64,000 bases of DNA from Streptomyces roseirectus (lineage in GTDB: Bacteria > Actinomycetota > Actinomycetes > Streptomycetales > Streptomycetaceae): contig NZ_CP060828.1 in assembly GCF_014489635.1 (NCBI RefSeq), positions 1,736,001-1,800,000 of the forward strand. The letters are read 5' to 3'. Under the pieces are notes generated by a model that saw only the letters and a program-made list of their open reading frames with translations, made no database searches and was not told the origin of the DNA. Shown piece by piece: positions 17,245-25,637 of the stretch (the first letter of the stretch is position 1; the number at the start of each line of letters is the position of its first letter). The position numbers and the translations under genes are program-made.

Positions 17245-18553
17245 CGGCGGTCTCCTTCGGGGTGGCGGGAACATGGTGGCGGGGATGGACGGGACGCACC
17301 AGCTCGTTGGCGACGAAGCCGACGGCGAGCAGCCCGATCATGATGAACAGGGAGACGGTGTAGAGCGAGGCGCCGCTCTTGCCGGCCTCCTCCTGCCGGT
17401 CGGCGATCCAGTTGACGATCAGCGGGCCCAGCACCCCGGCCGTGGACCACGCGGTGAGCAGCCGCCCGTGGATCGCGCCGACCTGGTACGTCCCGAACAG
17501 GTCCTTCAGATACGCCGGGATCGTCGCGAACCCGCCGCCGTAGAACGAGAGGAGCACCAGCGCGCAGACCACGAACAACGGCTTCGAGGAGTCCCCGAAA
17601 CTCGCGATCAGCGCGTACATCAGCGTGCCCGCGCCCAGGTAGACGCGGTAGATGTTCTTGCGGCCGATCAGGTCGGACGCCGACGACCACCCGATCCGGC
17701 CCGCCATGTTCGCCGCCGACAGCAGCGCGACGAAGCCCGCGGCGGCCGTCGCCGACACCGTCTGCGAGGTGTTCGCGAAGAAGTCCGTGATCATCGGCGC
17801 GGCCTTCTCCAGGATGCCGATGCCCGCGGTCACGTTCATGCACAGGACGACCCACAGGCACCAGAACTGGGGCGTGCGCACGGCGCTGTTCGCGGAGACC
17901 TGCGGGCCGGTGACGACGCTCGGCGCGTCCGCGGCGGCGACGGCCTCCGCCGGCCGGGGCACCCGGACGAGGAGGACGCCGAGCGTCATGAACACCGCGT
18001 ACGACAGACCGTGCACGAGGAACGCCAGCGCGATGCCCTCGCTGTCCGAGCCGAACGACTCCAGCATCCGCGCCGACCACGGCGAGGCGATCAGCGCGCC
18101 GCCCCCGAAGCCCATGATGGCGATGCCGGTCGCCATGCCGGGCCGGTCGGGGAACCACTTGATCAGCGTCGACACCGGCGAGATGTAGCCGATGCCGAGA
18201 CCGATGCCGCCGATGAAGCCGTACCCGAACACGATCAGCCAGTACTGCTCGGTCGCGGCGCCCAGCGCGGAGACCAGGAACCCGGTGGAGAAGCAGACCA
18301 GCGCGACCGTCATCGCCCAGCGCGGGCCGTTGCGCTCGACGAGGGTCCCGCCGAACGCGGCGGACAGGCCCAGCATCACGATGGCGAGCTGGAACGGCAG
18401 CGCGCTCTGCGTCCCGCTGAGGTCCAGCGCGGACTCCAGCGGCGGCTTGAACACGCTCCAGGCGTACGCCTGGCCGATCGAGAGGTGGACGGAGAGGGCG
18501 GCCGGGGGAACGAGCCAGCGGCTCCAGCCGGGCGGCGCTACGGGGGGACTCAT
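17213..18553 (-). CDS. OFA family MFS transporter (oxalate/formate antiporter-like)
   Basis: 446 residues with 12 predicted transmembrane segments and the MFS loop NGPRWAMTVALV between segments 2 and 3. FGYGFIGGIGLGIGYISPVSTLIKWFPDRPG (about 113-143) is the characteristic OFA-group region. OFA carriers exchange small organic anions such as oxalate, formate or other monocarboxylates. It is divergent from fdhD across about 130 bp, which would fit a formate or oxalate link, and is followed by its overlapping small subunit. Substrate is inferred from the family only. Confidence 0.88.
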   Translation of the reverse strand: MSPPVAPPGWSRWLVPPAALSVHLSIGQAYAWSVFKPPLESALDLSGTQSALPFQLAIVMLGLSAAFGGTLVERNGPRWAMTVALVCFSTGFLVSALGAATEQYWLIVFGYGFIGGIGLGIGYISPVSTLIKWFPDRPGMATGIAIMGFGGGALIASPWSARMLESFGSDSEGIALAFLVHGLSYAVFMTLGVLLVRVPRPAEAVAAADAPSVVTGPQVSANSAVRTPQFWCLWVVLCMNVTAGIGILEKAAPMITDFFANTSQTVSATAAAGFVALLSAANMAGRIGWSSASDLIGRKNIYRVYLGAGTLMYALIASFGDSSKPLFVVCALVLLSFYGGGFATIPAYLKDLFGTYQVGAIHGRLLTAWSTAGVLGPLIVNWIADRQEEAGKSGASLYTVSLFIMIGLLAVGFVANELVRPVHPRHHVPATPKETADAGVQQPESA

Positions 18554-18681
18554 GAGTCCGGAACCGTAGGAATCTTCCGGCCACTTGAGAAGGGATCACG
18601 CCGACTGTATGCGGTGAGCGGTATGCACCGAGCGCCGAACGGTCGGACAGATCGTTTCCGCGACACCGGGGGTGCGGGACA

Positions 18682-19539
18682 ATGAAGGGCATGGGACGAG
18701 TCACCGAACGCCGCAGAGTGGTCCGGATCCGGGACGGGGTCGTGTCGGCGCGGGCCGACACCCTGGTGGCCGAGGAGCCGCTGGAGATACGGCTCAACGG
18801 GAAACCCCTCGCCATCACCATGCGCACACCGGGGGACGATTTCGCGCTGGCTGCGGGATTCCTGGTGAGTGAAGGGGTGTTGGCGGAGGCCGGGGATCTG
18901 GTGAACATCGTCTACTGTGCGGGGGCCACGGTGGACGGGGGGAATACGTACAACGTTGTCGATGTGCGGACGTCCCCCGAGGTCGTGGTTCCCGATATCA
19001 CGCTTGAGCGGAATGTCTATACGACGTCGTCGTGCGGGCTCTGTGGGAAAGCGAGTCTTGATGCCGTGCGGACCACCGCTCGGTGGGGGATCACTGATGA
19101 TCCGCCGGTTCGTATCGACGTCCGTCTTCTGTCCCAGTTGCCCGAGCGGCTTCGCGCCGGTCAGCGGGTGTTCGAGCGGACCGGGGGGCTGCATGCCGCC
19201 GCGTTGTTCAGTGAGGAGGGGGAGCTGCTGGATCTGCGGGAGGATGTGGGGCGGCACAACGCCGTTGACAAGATTGTCGGGCGGGCACTTCAGGAGGGGT
19301 TGCTGCCGTTGTCGCGGTGTGTGTTGATGGTTTCGGGGCGGGCCTCTTTCGAACTGGCGCAGAAGGCTGTGATGGCGGGGATTCCGGTGTTGGCGGCTGT
19401 TTCGGCGCCGTCTTCGCTGGCGGTTGATCTGGCTGAGGAGACGGGGTTGACGTTGGTGGGGTTTTTGCGGGGGGAGTCGATGAACGTTTATGCGGGGGTG
19501 GAGAGGGTTTTGGCGGGGGTTGAGGTTTCTCGGGGGTGA
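18682..19539 (+). CDS. fdhD: formate dehydrogenase accessory sulfurtransferase FdhD
   Basis: 285 residues. FdhD transfers sulfur from IscS to the molybdenum/bis-MGD cofactor so that formate dehydrogenase becomes active. Visible hallmarks are EEPLEIRLNGKPL (31-43), TPGDDFALAAGFLVSEG (49-65), the persulfide-carrying CGLC motif with Cys118 and Cys121, and FERTGGLHAAALF with EDVGRHNAVDKI, the cofactor-binding part. A second ATG nine bases in (18691) is an alternative start. No formate dehydrogenase genes lie within the window. The second half uses unusually many T-ending codons and the coding strand is strongly G/T rich. Confidence 0.95.
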   Translation: MKGMGRVTERRRVVRIRDGVVSARADTLVAEEPLEIRLNGKPLAITMRTPGDDFALAAGFLVSEGVLAEAGDLVNIVYCAGATVDGGNTYNVVDVRTSPEVVVPDITLERNVYTTSSCGLCGKASLDAVRTTARWGITDDPPVRIDVRLLSQLPERLRAGQRVFERTGGLHAAALFSEEGELLDLREDVGRHNAVDKIVGRALQEGLLPLSRCVLMVSGRASFELAQKAVMAGIPVLAAVSAPSSLAVDLAEETGLTLVGFLRGESMNVYAGVERVLAGVEVSRG

Positions 19540-19654
19540 GGTTTCTTGGGGGGTAGATTTTGCTGGCTTCGTTGAGGAGTTTTTGCTTTTGCGGGCGCCT
19601 GTTTGCCGGCACCCTCGCGCGTGACATTGGCTCTCTCGCCTACGGGGCGCCTCA

Positions 19655-19712
19655 GTCGGTGTCGAGCGGGCCGACGTGCTCAGCCCTTCGGGCCTGCGCG
19701 CGACGGCCCGCT
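19655..19712. other. 19-bp perfect inverted repeat between convergent fdhD and BASS genes
   Basis: GTCGGTGTCGAGCGGGCCG at 19655-19673 pairs perfectly with its inverted copy at 19694-19712. After one A-A mismatch two more pairs form, and the 20-base loop itself holds a GCCC-TTC-GGGC mini-hairpin. It lies between two convergent genes, so a bidirectional terminator is the simplest reading, but there is no T-tract. A cruciform or mobile-repeat remnant is possible. Confidence 0.7.
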
Positions 19713-19798
19713 CGACACCGACGCGCCCCTTCGGCTCCTTCGCGGCCGGTGGTCGGCAACGGTCTGCACCGAACACGGCCTGTGCCGTTTCCTCTCTG

Positions 19799-20887
19799 CT
19801 ACTTGGCTGTCCTTACCGTCTCTCGGTCTGGTGTCAGCGCCAGCTTCTCTTCCGCCCCGTCAGTCAACTCGTCCCTCGACCTTCGCTTCGCTAGCACCGC
19901 GCACACCATCAGCTGCATCTGGTGGAACAGCATCAAGGGGAGTACCGCCAGGGATGCCTGGGCGCCGAACAGGACGCTGGCCATCGGGAGGCCGGAGGCG
20001 AGGGATTTTTTGGAGCCGGCGAACTGGATGGCGATGCGGTCCTCGCGGTTGAAGCGTAGGGCTTTGCCGCCGTACCAGGTCAGGGCGAGCATGATCGCGA
20101 GGATGATGGCTTCGACGATCAGGAGGGCGCCCAGCCTCGCGGGGCTGACCTGGTGCCAGATGCCCCGCACCATGCCCTCGCTGAACGCCGAGTAGACGAC
20201 CAGGAGGATCGAGCCCCGGTCCACCAGGCCCAGCACCTTCTTGTGCCGGGTGATGAACTTCCCGATCCAGCGGCGGGCGAGTTGTCCGGCCAGGAACGGC
20301 ACGAGGAGCTGGAGGACGATCTCCAGCAGCGAGTCGGCCGAGAAGCCGCCGCCCGCGTTGCCCAGGAGGGCCGCTGCCAGCAAGGGCGTCAGGATGATGC
20401 CGATCAGGGAGGAGAAGGAGCCCGCGCAGATGGCGGCGGGGACGTTGCCGCGGGCCAGGGAGGTGAAGGCGATGGAGGACTGGATGGTGGAGGGGACGAG
20501 GGTGAGGAAGAGGACGCCCTGGTAGAGGGGGTGGGTGAGGATCGTGGGGACGAGGGCGCCGGTCGCGAGGCCGAGCAGCGGGAAGATGACGAACGTGCAG
20601 GCCAGGACGGTGACGTGGAGGCGCCAGTGGCGCAGGCCGTCCAGGGCCTCGCGGGTGGAGAGGCGGGCGCCGTAGAGGAAGAAGAGGAAGGCGATGGCGC
20701 CGGTGGAGACGCCGGAGACCGTGTCGGCGACCCCTCCGCGCGCGGGGAGCAGTGCCGCTAGGCCCACGGTCCCCAGGAGGAGAAGGATGTAGGGGTCGAT
20801 CGGCATCCAGCCGGGCCATCGCAGGCGTTTCACTGTGCTCCACGTGCGCGTTCGTAGGTGCTTGAGGGCACAACCGCCCCTCTCCAT
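19799..20887 (-). CDS. bile acid:sodium symporter family (BASS) transporter
   Basis: 362 residues from the ATG at 20887, which follows a strong GGAAGGAG site by 4-5 bp. About ten transmembrane segments, with the BASS-family stretches FFLYGARLSTREAL, TLVPSTIQSSIAFTSLARGN (helix-crossing motif) and CAGSFSSLIGIILTPLLA. Family members transport organic anions coupled to sodium; the substrate here is unknown. It is transcribed divergently from a LysR regulator across 84 bp, so the LysR protein probably controls it. Confidence 0.88.
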   Translation of the reverse strand: MERGGCALKHLRTRTWSTVKRLRWPGWMPIDPYILLLLGTVGLAALLPARGGVADTVSGVSTGAIAFLFFLYGARLSTREALDGLRHWRLHVTVLACTFVIFPLLGLATGALVPTILTHPLYQGVLFLTLVPSTIQSSIAFTSLARGNVPAAICAGSFSSLIGIILTPLLAAALLGNAGGGFSADSLLEIVLQLLVPFLAGQLARRWIGKFITRHKKVLGLVDRGSILLVVYSAFSEGMVRGIWHQVSPARLGALLIVEAIILAIMLALTWYGGKALRFNREDRIAIQFAGSKKSLASGLPMASVLFGAQASLAVLPLMLFHQMQLMVCAVLAKRRSRDELTDGAEEKLALTPDRETVRTAK

Positions 20888-20937
20888 GGTGCTCCTTCCG
20901 CCCGTGATCGGGAATCTGGCATACGGCACTTACTGTT

Positions 20938-20952
20938 ATCGCGTTCGGCGAT
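20938..20952. promoter_or_regulatory. LysR-type recognition box (ATC-N9-GAT)
   Basis: The perfect interrupted palindrome ATCGC-GTTCG-GCGAT lies 20 bp upstream of the LysR start and 51 bp upstream of the divergent transporter start. It fits the T-N11-A / ATC-N9-GAT pattern of LysR binding sites, so it is probably the site for autoregulation and for control of the transporter. Confidence 0.55.
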
Positions 20953-20971
20953 GAGCGACTAGCCTGCCCCC

Positions 20972-21835
20972 ATGTACGACCCCTCTCACCTGCGTACCTT
21001 CCTCACCGTCGCGCAAACGCTGAGTTTCACGCAGGCCGCCCGGCGGCTCGGGCTGCGTCAGTCGACCGTCAGCCAGCACGTACGGCGGCTGGAGGACGCG
21101 ACCGGGCGCACCCTGTTCACCCGGGACACGCATTCCGTCGAGCTGACGGAGGACGGGGAGGCGATGCTGGGGTTCGCCCGCCGGATCCTGGCCGTGCACG
21201 AGCAGGCCGCCGCGTTCTTCACGGGGACCCGGCTGCGGGGCCGGCTGCGGTTCGGGGCGTCGGAGGACTTCGTGCTGACCCGGCTGCCGGAGATCCTGGA
21301 GGGCTTCCGGTACGAGCACCCCGAGGTCGACCTGGAGCTGACCGTCGAGCTGTCCGGCACGCTGCACGAGCAGCTCGCCGCCGGGAAGCTGGACCTGGTG
21401 CTCGCCAAGCGCCGCCCGGAGGACCCCCGGGGCGAGCTGGTGTGGCACGACGAGCTGGTGTGGATCGGCGCCGAGAGGTTGAGGCTCGATCCGCGGCGTC
21501 CCGTCCCCCTCATCGTCTACCCGCCGCCCGGCATCACGCGGGCGCTCGCGCTGGAGGCGCTGGAGCGGCAGGGGCGGGCGTGGCGGATCGTGTGCACGAG
21601 CGGGAGTCTGAGTGGGCTGGTGGCGGCGGCGCGGGCGGGGCTCGGGGTGATGGCGCACTCGCGGACGGTGGTGCCGCCGGGGCTGGTGCGGGTGCCGGAG
21701 CGGTTCGGGCTGCCGGAGCTGGGGGCGGTGGACTTCGTGCTCGTGCACGGCCTCGGCCGGCCACAGGCGGCGGAAGCGGCCGACGCGCTCGCCTCCGCGA
21801 TCCTCGCCGGAGGCGTGCGGCTGCACCGGGCGTGA
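20972..21835 (+). CDS. LysR family transcriptional regulator
   Basis: 287 residues. The N-terminal winged helix is classical: HLRTFLTVAQTLSFTQAARRLGLRQSTVSQHVRRLEDATGRTLF (5-48). A type 2 periplasmic-binding-protein effector domain follows (about 90-285), containing LRFGASEDFVLTRLPEIL and LDLVLAKRRPEDPRG. It regulates a nearby gene in response to a small molecule; the divergent BASS transporter is the obvious target. The last third is GC-extreme (runs of GGCGGCGG). Confidence 0.93.
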   Translation: MYDPSHLRTFLTVAQTLSFTQAARRLGLRQSTVSQHVRRLEDATGRTLFTRDTHSVELTEDGEAMLGFARRILAVHEQAAAFFTGTRLRGRLRFGASEDFVLTRLPEILEGFRYEHPEVDLELTVELSGTLHEQLAAGKLDLVLAKRRPEDPRGELVWHDELVWIGAERLRLDPRRPVPLIVYPPPGITRALALEALERQGRAWRIVCTSGSLSGLVAAARAGLGVMAHSRTVVPPGLVRVPERFGLPELGAVDFVLVHGLGRPQAAEAADALASAILAGGVRLHRA

Positions 21836-22051
21836 CAAGGCTCGGAGGTGCGGGGGGATTCCGTGGAGATCGGCGCCGGGAAACTTACCGAACCGTCAGT
21901 TTTCTGTCCGTTCTCTTCCCCCGCGCGTGAAATCTCCCGCCCCGGTGGGCCTCTACGAGAACATCACTCCGTTTTCGGCCCCCTCCCGCCGTTCGCCCCC
22001 TTGGGGTAGCTTTCACCGCGCGAAACGGCCGGGAAGAAGCGGGGTGCGAGG

Positions 22052-23878
22052 TTGCGCGAGTTCACCAACCCTCCGTTGGCGTTGGCACCCCCGGTCGGCG
22101 GTCTCGCCGACTCCGTGTTCGGGTACGCCGAGGAGGACCCCGGGTACATCGCGCTGGGCCGCCGCGACGAGGGTGGTGAGTGGCGGGACGTCACCGCCGC
22201 CGAGTTCCGTGACGAGGTCCTGGCGCTCGCGAAGGGGCTGCTCGCGCGCGGCATCCGGTTCGGTGACCGGGTCGCGATCATGTCCCGCACCCGCTACGAG
22301 TGGACGCTGTTCGACTACGCCCTGTGGACGATCGGGGCGCATGTGGTGCCGGTGTATCCGACGTCGTCCGCCGAGCAGTGCTTCTGGATGCTCTACGACA
22401 GTGACTGCGTCGCGGCCGTCGTCGAGCACGAGGACCACGCGATGACGATCGCGACCGTCATCGACCGCCTGCCGCAGCTGCGGGAGCTGTGGCAGCTCGA
22501 CACGGGGGTGGTGCGGGAGCTGTACGACGCGGGCGCGCATCTGGACGACGAGGTGGTGCACCGGCACCGGGAGGCGGTGACGCCTCAGGCGGTGGCGAGC
22601 GTCATCTACACCTCGGGGACGACCGGGCGACCCAAAGGGTGTGTGATCACGCACGGGAACCTGATGTTCGAGGCGGACACCGTGATCCGGTACTGGGAGC
22701 CGATCTTCCGCTCCCGGCGCGGGGACGAGCCGGCGACGCTGCTGTTCCTGCCGCTGGCGCACGTCTTCGGACGGATGGTGCAGGTCGCGGCGCTGCGGGC
22801 CAAGGTGCGGTTCGGGCACCAGCCGCAGATGCAGGCCGCCGTGCTGTTGCCCGACCTCGCCGCGTTCAAGCCGACGTTCTTCCTGGCCGTGCCGTACATC
22901 TTCGAGAAGGTGTTCTCCGCCGCCCGGCGCAAAGCGGAGCGCGAGGGGCGCTCGGGGCCGTTCGAGAAGGCCGTCGACGTCGCCGTCGCGTACGCGGAGG
23001 CCGTGGAGGCGAAGGCGTGGGGGACGGGGCCCGGCCCCTCGGCGGGGCTGCGGGTGCAGCACCAGGTGTACGACAAGCTGGTGTACGCGAAGGTACGGGC
23101 CGCGATGGGCGGGCGGGTGCGGCAGGCCGTGTCCGGGGGCTCGGCGATGGACCGGCGGCTCGGGCTGTTCTTCGCGGGCGCGGGCGTGCAGATCTACGAG
23201 GGCTACGGGCTGACGGAGACGACGGCCGCCGCGACCGCCAACCCCCCGGGTCGCACCCGCTACGGCACCGTCGGCCGGCCCATCCCCGGCATGACCGTGC
23301 ACATCGCGGAGGACGGCGAGATCTGGCTGCGCGGCGAGAACGTCTTCCCCGCCTACCTGAACAACCCGAAGGCCACCGACCAGGCCCTGCACGACGGCTG
23401 GCTCGCCACCGGCGACCTGGGCTCGCTCGACGAGGACGGCTATCTCACCATCACCGGCCGCAAGAAGGAGATCCTGGTCACCTCGGGTGGCAAAAGCGTC
23501 TCGCCGGGCCCCCTGGAGGAGCGGGTGCGCGATCATCCGCTGGTCGGCCAGTGCGTCCTCGTCGGCAACGACCGGCCCTTCGTCGCCGCGCTGATCACCC
23601 TCGACATGGAGGGCGTCGAGCACTGGCTCAGGATGCGCGACAAACCGGGGCTCACCCCCGCCGAGGTGGTGCGCGACGGCGATCTGGAGGCCGAGGTGCG
23701 CCGGGCCGTCGTCGCCGCGAACACGCTGGTCTCGCAGGCCGAGCAGATCCGGACGTTCCGGATCCTCGCGCAGCCCTTCACCGAGGAGCACGGGCTGCTG
23801 ACGCCGTCGCTGAAGCTGAAGCGCAAGGCGATCGAGAACGCCTACGCGAAAGAGGTCGAGGCGCTGTACCGGTCCTGA
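22052..23878 (+). CDS. AMP-dependent synthetase/ligase (long-chain acyl-CoA synthetase-like)
   Basis: 608 residues, started at a TTG that follows GGGGTGCGAGG by a few bases. Adenylate-forming motifs are intact: YTSGTTGRPKGC (186-197), YEGYGLTETTAAATAN (A5 region) and GWLATGDLGSLDEDGYLTITGRKKEILVTSGGK (A7-A8). The spacing matches long-chain fatty acyl-CoA synthetases of about 600 residues. It activates a fatty acid to its CoA thioester through acyl-AMP at the membrane or in the cytosol. Chain-length preference cannot be read from the sequence. It is alone in its transcription unit. Confidence 0.93.
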   Translation: MREFTNPPLALAPPVGGLADSVFGYAEEDPGYIALGRRDEGGEWRDVTAAEFRDEVLALAKGLLARGIRFGDRVAIMSRTRYEWTLFDYALWTIGAHVVPVYPTSSAEQCFWMLYDSDCVAAVVEHEDHAMTIATVIDRLPQLRELWQLDTGVVRELYDAGAHLDDEVVHRHREAVTPQAVASVIYTSGTTGRPKGCVITHGNLMFEADTVIRYWEPIFRSRRGDEPATLLFLPLAHVFGRMVQVAALRAKVRFGHQPQMQAAVLLPDLAAFKPTFFLAVPYIFEKVFSAARRKAEREGRSGPFEKAVDVAVAYAEAVEAKAWGTGPGPSAGLRVQHQVYDKLVYAKVRAAMGGRVRQAVSGGSAMDRRLGLFFAGAGVQIYEGYGLTETTAAATANPPGRTRYGTVGRPIPGMTVHIAEDGEIWLRGENVFPAYLNNPKATDQALHDGWLATGDLGSLDEDGYLTITGRKKEILVTSGGKSVSPGPLEERVRDHPLVGQCVLVGNDRPFVAALITLDMEGVEHWLRMRDKPGLTPAEVVRDGDLEAEVRRAVVAANTLVSQAEQIRTFRILAQPFTEEHGLLTPSLKLKRKAIENAYAKEVEALYRS

Positions 23879-23973
23879 GCGGGGCCGTGGCTTGGGGTGG
23901 GAGGAATGCGCCGCGTACGGTGATCGTTGAGTATGGAAGCACCCATGACGGACAACCTAAGGATCGAGAGCGC

Positions 23974-24810
23974 GTGAGCAGCAAGGTCCCCCCGATCATC
24001 CTGAACAACGGCGTCGAGATGCCCCAGCTGGGTTTCGGCGTGTGGCAGGTGCCGGACGACGAGGCGGAGCGCGCGGTCGCCACCGCCCTGGAGGCCGGGT
24101 ACCGCAGCATCGACACGGCCGCGATCTACGGCAACGAGGAGGGCACCGGCAAGGCCATCGCCTCCTCCGGTGTGGCCCGCGAGGACGTCTTCGTCACCAC
24201 CAAGCTCTGGAACTCCGAGCAGGGCTACGACTCGACGCTGCGCGCGTTCGACGTCTCCCTCGGCAAGCTGGGCCTGGACTACGTCGACCTGTACCTGATC
24301 CACTGGCCGACCCCGGCCCGTGACCTGTACGTCGACACCTACAGGGCGTTCGAGAAGCTGTACGCGGACGGCCGGATCAAGGCGATCGGCGTCTCCAACT
24401 TCCTCCCCGAGCACCTGGAGCGGCTGATCGCCGAGACGTCCGTGATCCCGGCCGTCAACCAGATCGAGCTGCACCCCCACCTCCAGCAGCACGCCTCGCG
24501 CGAGGTGCACGCCGAGCAGGGCATCGCCACCGAGGCGTGGTCGCCGCTCGGTCAGGGCAAGGGCCTCCTTGAGGTCCCGGCGATCGTCGCCATCGCCCAG
24601 AAGCACGGGCGTTCCCCGGCCCAGGTCGTGCTGCGCTGGCACCTCCAGCTCGGCAACGTGGTCATCCCCAAGTCGGTGACCCCCTCGCGCATCAAGGAGA
24701 ACATCGAGGTCTTCGACTTCTCCCTGGACGACGAGGACCTGGCCGCGATCAGCGCCCTCAACGAGGACCGGCGGATCGGGCCGGACCCGGCGGCGTTCAA
24801 CCAGGCCTGA
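23974..24810 (+). CDS. aldo/keto reductase
   Basis: 278 residues from GTG, with GGATCGAGAG just upstream. AKR signatures: LNNGVEMPQLGFGVWQV (9-25), GYRSIDTAAIYGNEEGTG (43-60, with Asp and Tyr of the tetrad), LDYVDLYLIHWP (about 97-108, with His), VNQIELHPHLQQ and VIPKSVTPSRIKEN, the NADPH-binding end. It reduces aldehydes or ketones with NADPH, resembling 2,5-diketo-gluconate reductases. It is 95 bp downstream of the acyl-CoA ligase gene and ends before a strong bidirectional hairpin. Confidence 0.94.
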   Translation: MSSKVPPIILNNGVEMPQLGFGVWQVPDDEAERAVATALEAGYRSIDTAAIYGNEEGTGKAIASSGVAREDVFVTTKLWNSEQGYDSTLRAFDVSLGKLGLDYVDLYLIHWPTPARDLYVDTYRAFEKLYADGRIKAIGVSNFLPEHLERLIAETSVIPAVNQIELHPHLQQHASREVHAEQGIATEAWSPLGQGKGLLEVPAIVAIAQKHGRSPAQVVLRWHLQLGNVVIPKSVTPSRIKENIEVFDFSLDDEDLAAISALNEDRRIGPDPAAFNQA

Positions 24811-24839
24811 GCCAGCCGTCAGGCCGGTTTGCGCGGGCG

Positions 24840-24866
24840 GGGGGCGGGACGTCATGTCCCGCCCCC
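24840..24866. terminator. bidirectional hairpin between convergent AKR and SDR genes
   Basis: An 11-bp perfect stem: GGGGGCGGGAC at 24840-24850 pairs with GTCCCGCCCCC at 24856-24866 over a 5-base loop, followed by TTT on the plus strand. It lies 30 bp after the AKR stop and 6 bp after the SDR stop. Confidence 0.75.
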
Positions 24867-24872
24867 TTTCCG

Positions 24873-25580
24873 TCAGTTGGGCTGCCCGATCGGCCGCACG
24901 ACGACCGTGTTGACGTCCACGCCCTCGGGCTGCTCCATCGCCCACACCACCGAGTCCGCGATCTGATCCGCCGTCAGAAGGTGGCCGGGCGGCAGGCTTC
25001 CGTAGCTGTCCCAGAACGGCGTCTCGACCCGCCCCGGCGCGATCAGGGTGACGCCGACACCCCACTCGGTGACCTGCCGCCGGGTGTTCTCCGCGAGCCC
25101 GGTCACCGCCCACTTCGTCGCCCCGTAGATGTTCCCGGGCGTCGGCACGAACCCGGCGACGCTGCCGACCAGCACGATCCTCCCCTTCGTCTCCTTCAGG
25201 GCGTCGATCGAGGCGCGGATCAGCAACGCCGGTCCGAGCACGTTGGTCAGGATCATCTCCGGCCAGCCCGCCGGGTCCCCCTCGGCGACCGAATCGTGCG
25301 TGGCCGTACCGGCGTTGGCGACGACGGCGTCCAACCGCCCGTACGTCTGAAGGGTGTTGGTGACGGCGTGCTGGACGTCGGCGTACTCGGCCGTGCTGCC
25401 GGGGAAGGTCAACAGGCCCTCCGGGTCGCCGAGTTCCTTCGCGAAGGAGCTGAGGCGTTCCTCGCCCCGGCCGGTGACGGCGACCCGCCAGCCCTTGCCG
25501 AGAAGTTGGCGGGCGGCAGCGGCGCCGATGCCGCTGCCGCTGCCGCCTCCGGTGATGAGCGCGACGCGCGACTCGTTCAT
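24873..25580 (-). CDS. short-chain dehydrogenase/reductase (SDR)
   Basis: 235 residues. Classical SDR: nucleotide-binding glycine motif ITGGGSGSGIGAAAARQL (9-26), VANAG at about 88-92, catalytic serine in VLVGSVAGFV and the YGATK active-site tyrosine/lysine pair (about 149-153). It oxidises or reduces an alcohol/ketone substrate with NAD(P). The substrate is unknown. A promoter with a long palindromic spacer sits just upstream, hinting at MerR-family control, a common arrangement for such SDR genes. Confidence 0.94.
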   Translation of the reverse strand: MNESRVALITGGGSGSGIGAAAARQLLGKGWRVAVTGRGEERLSSFAKELGDPEGLLTFPGSTAEYADVQHAVTNTLQTYGRLDAVVANAGTATHDSVAEGDPAGWPEMILTNVLGPALLIRASIDALKETKGRIVLVGSVAGFVPTPGNIYGATKWAVTGLAENTRRQVTEWGVGVTLIAPGRVETPFWDSYGSLPPGHLLTADQIADSVVWAMEQPEGVDVNTVVVRPIGQPN

Positions 25581-25604
25581 GGTGAACCCCCTTGTGTCAG
25601 CCGG

Positions 25605-25637
25605 GAGTTCATCACTTGGAGCGCTCTCGATGTCAAG
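25605..25637 (-). promoter_or_regulatory. candidate MerR-type promoter of the SDR gene
   Basis: On the minus strand a consensus -35 TTGACA (plus-strand TGTCAA at 25631-25636) is followed by a spacer containing GAGCGCTC and flanked by CTTG/CAAG half-sites. Depending on the -10 chosen (ATGAAC or TGAACT) the spacer is 18-19 bp, longer than usual, as in MerR-family promoters. The -35 overlaps the stop codon of the upstream methyltransferase. Confidence 0.4.
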
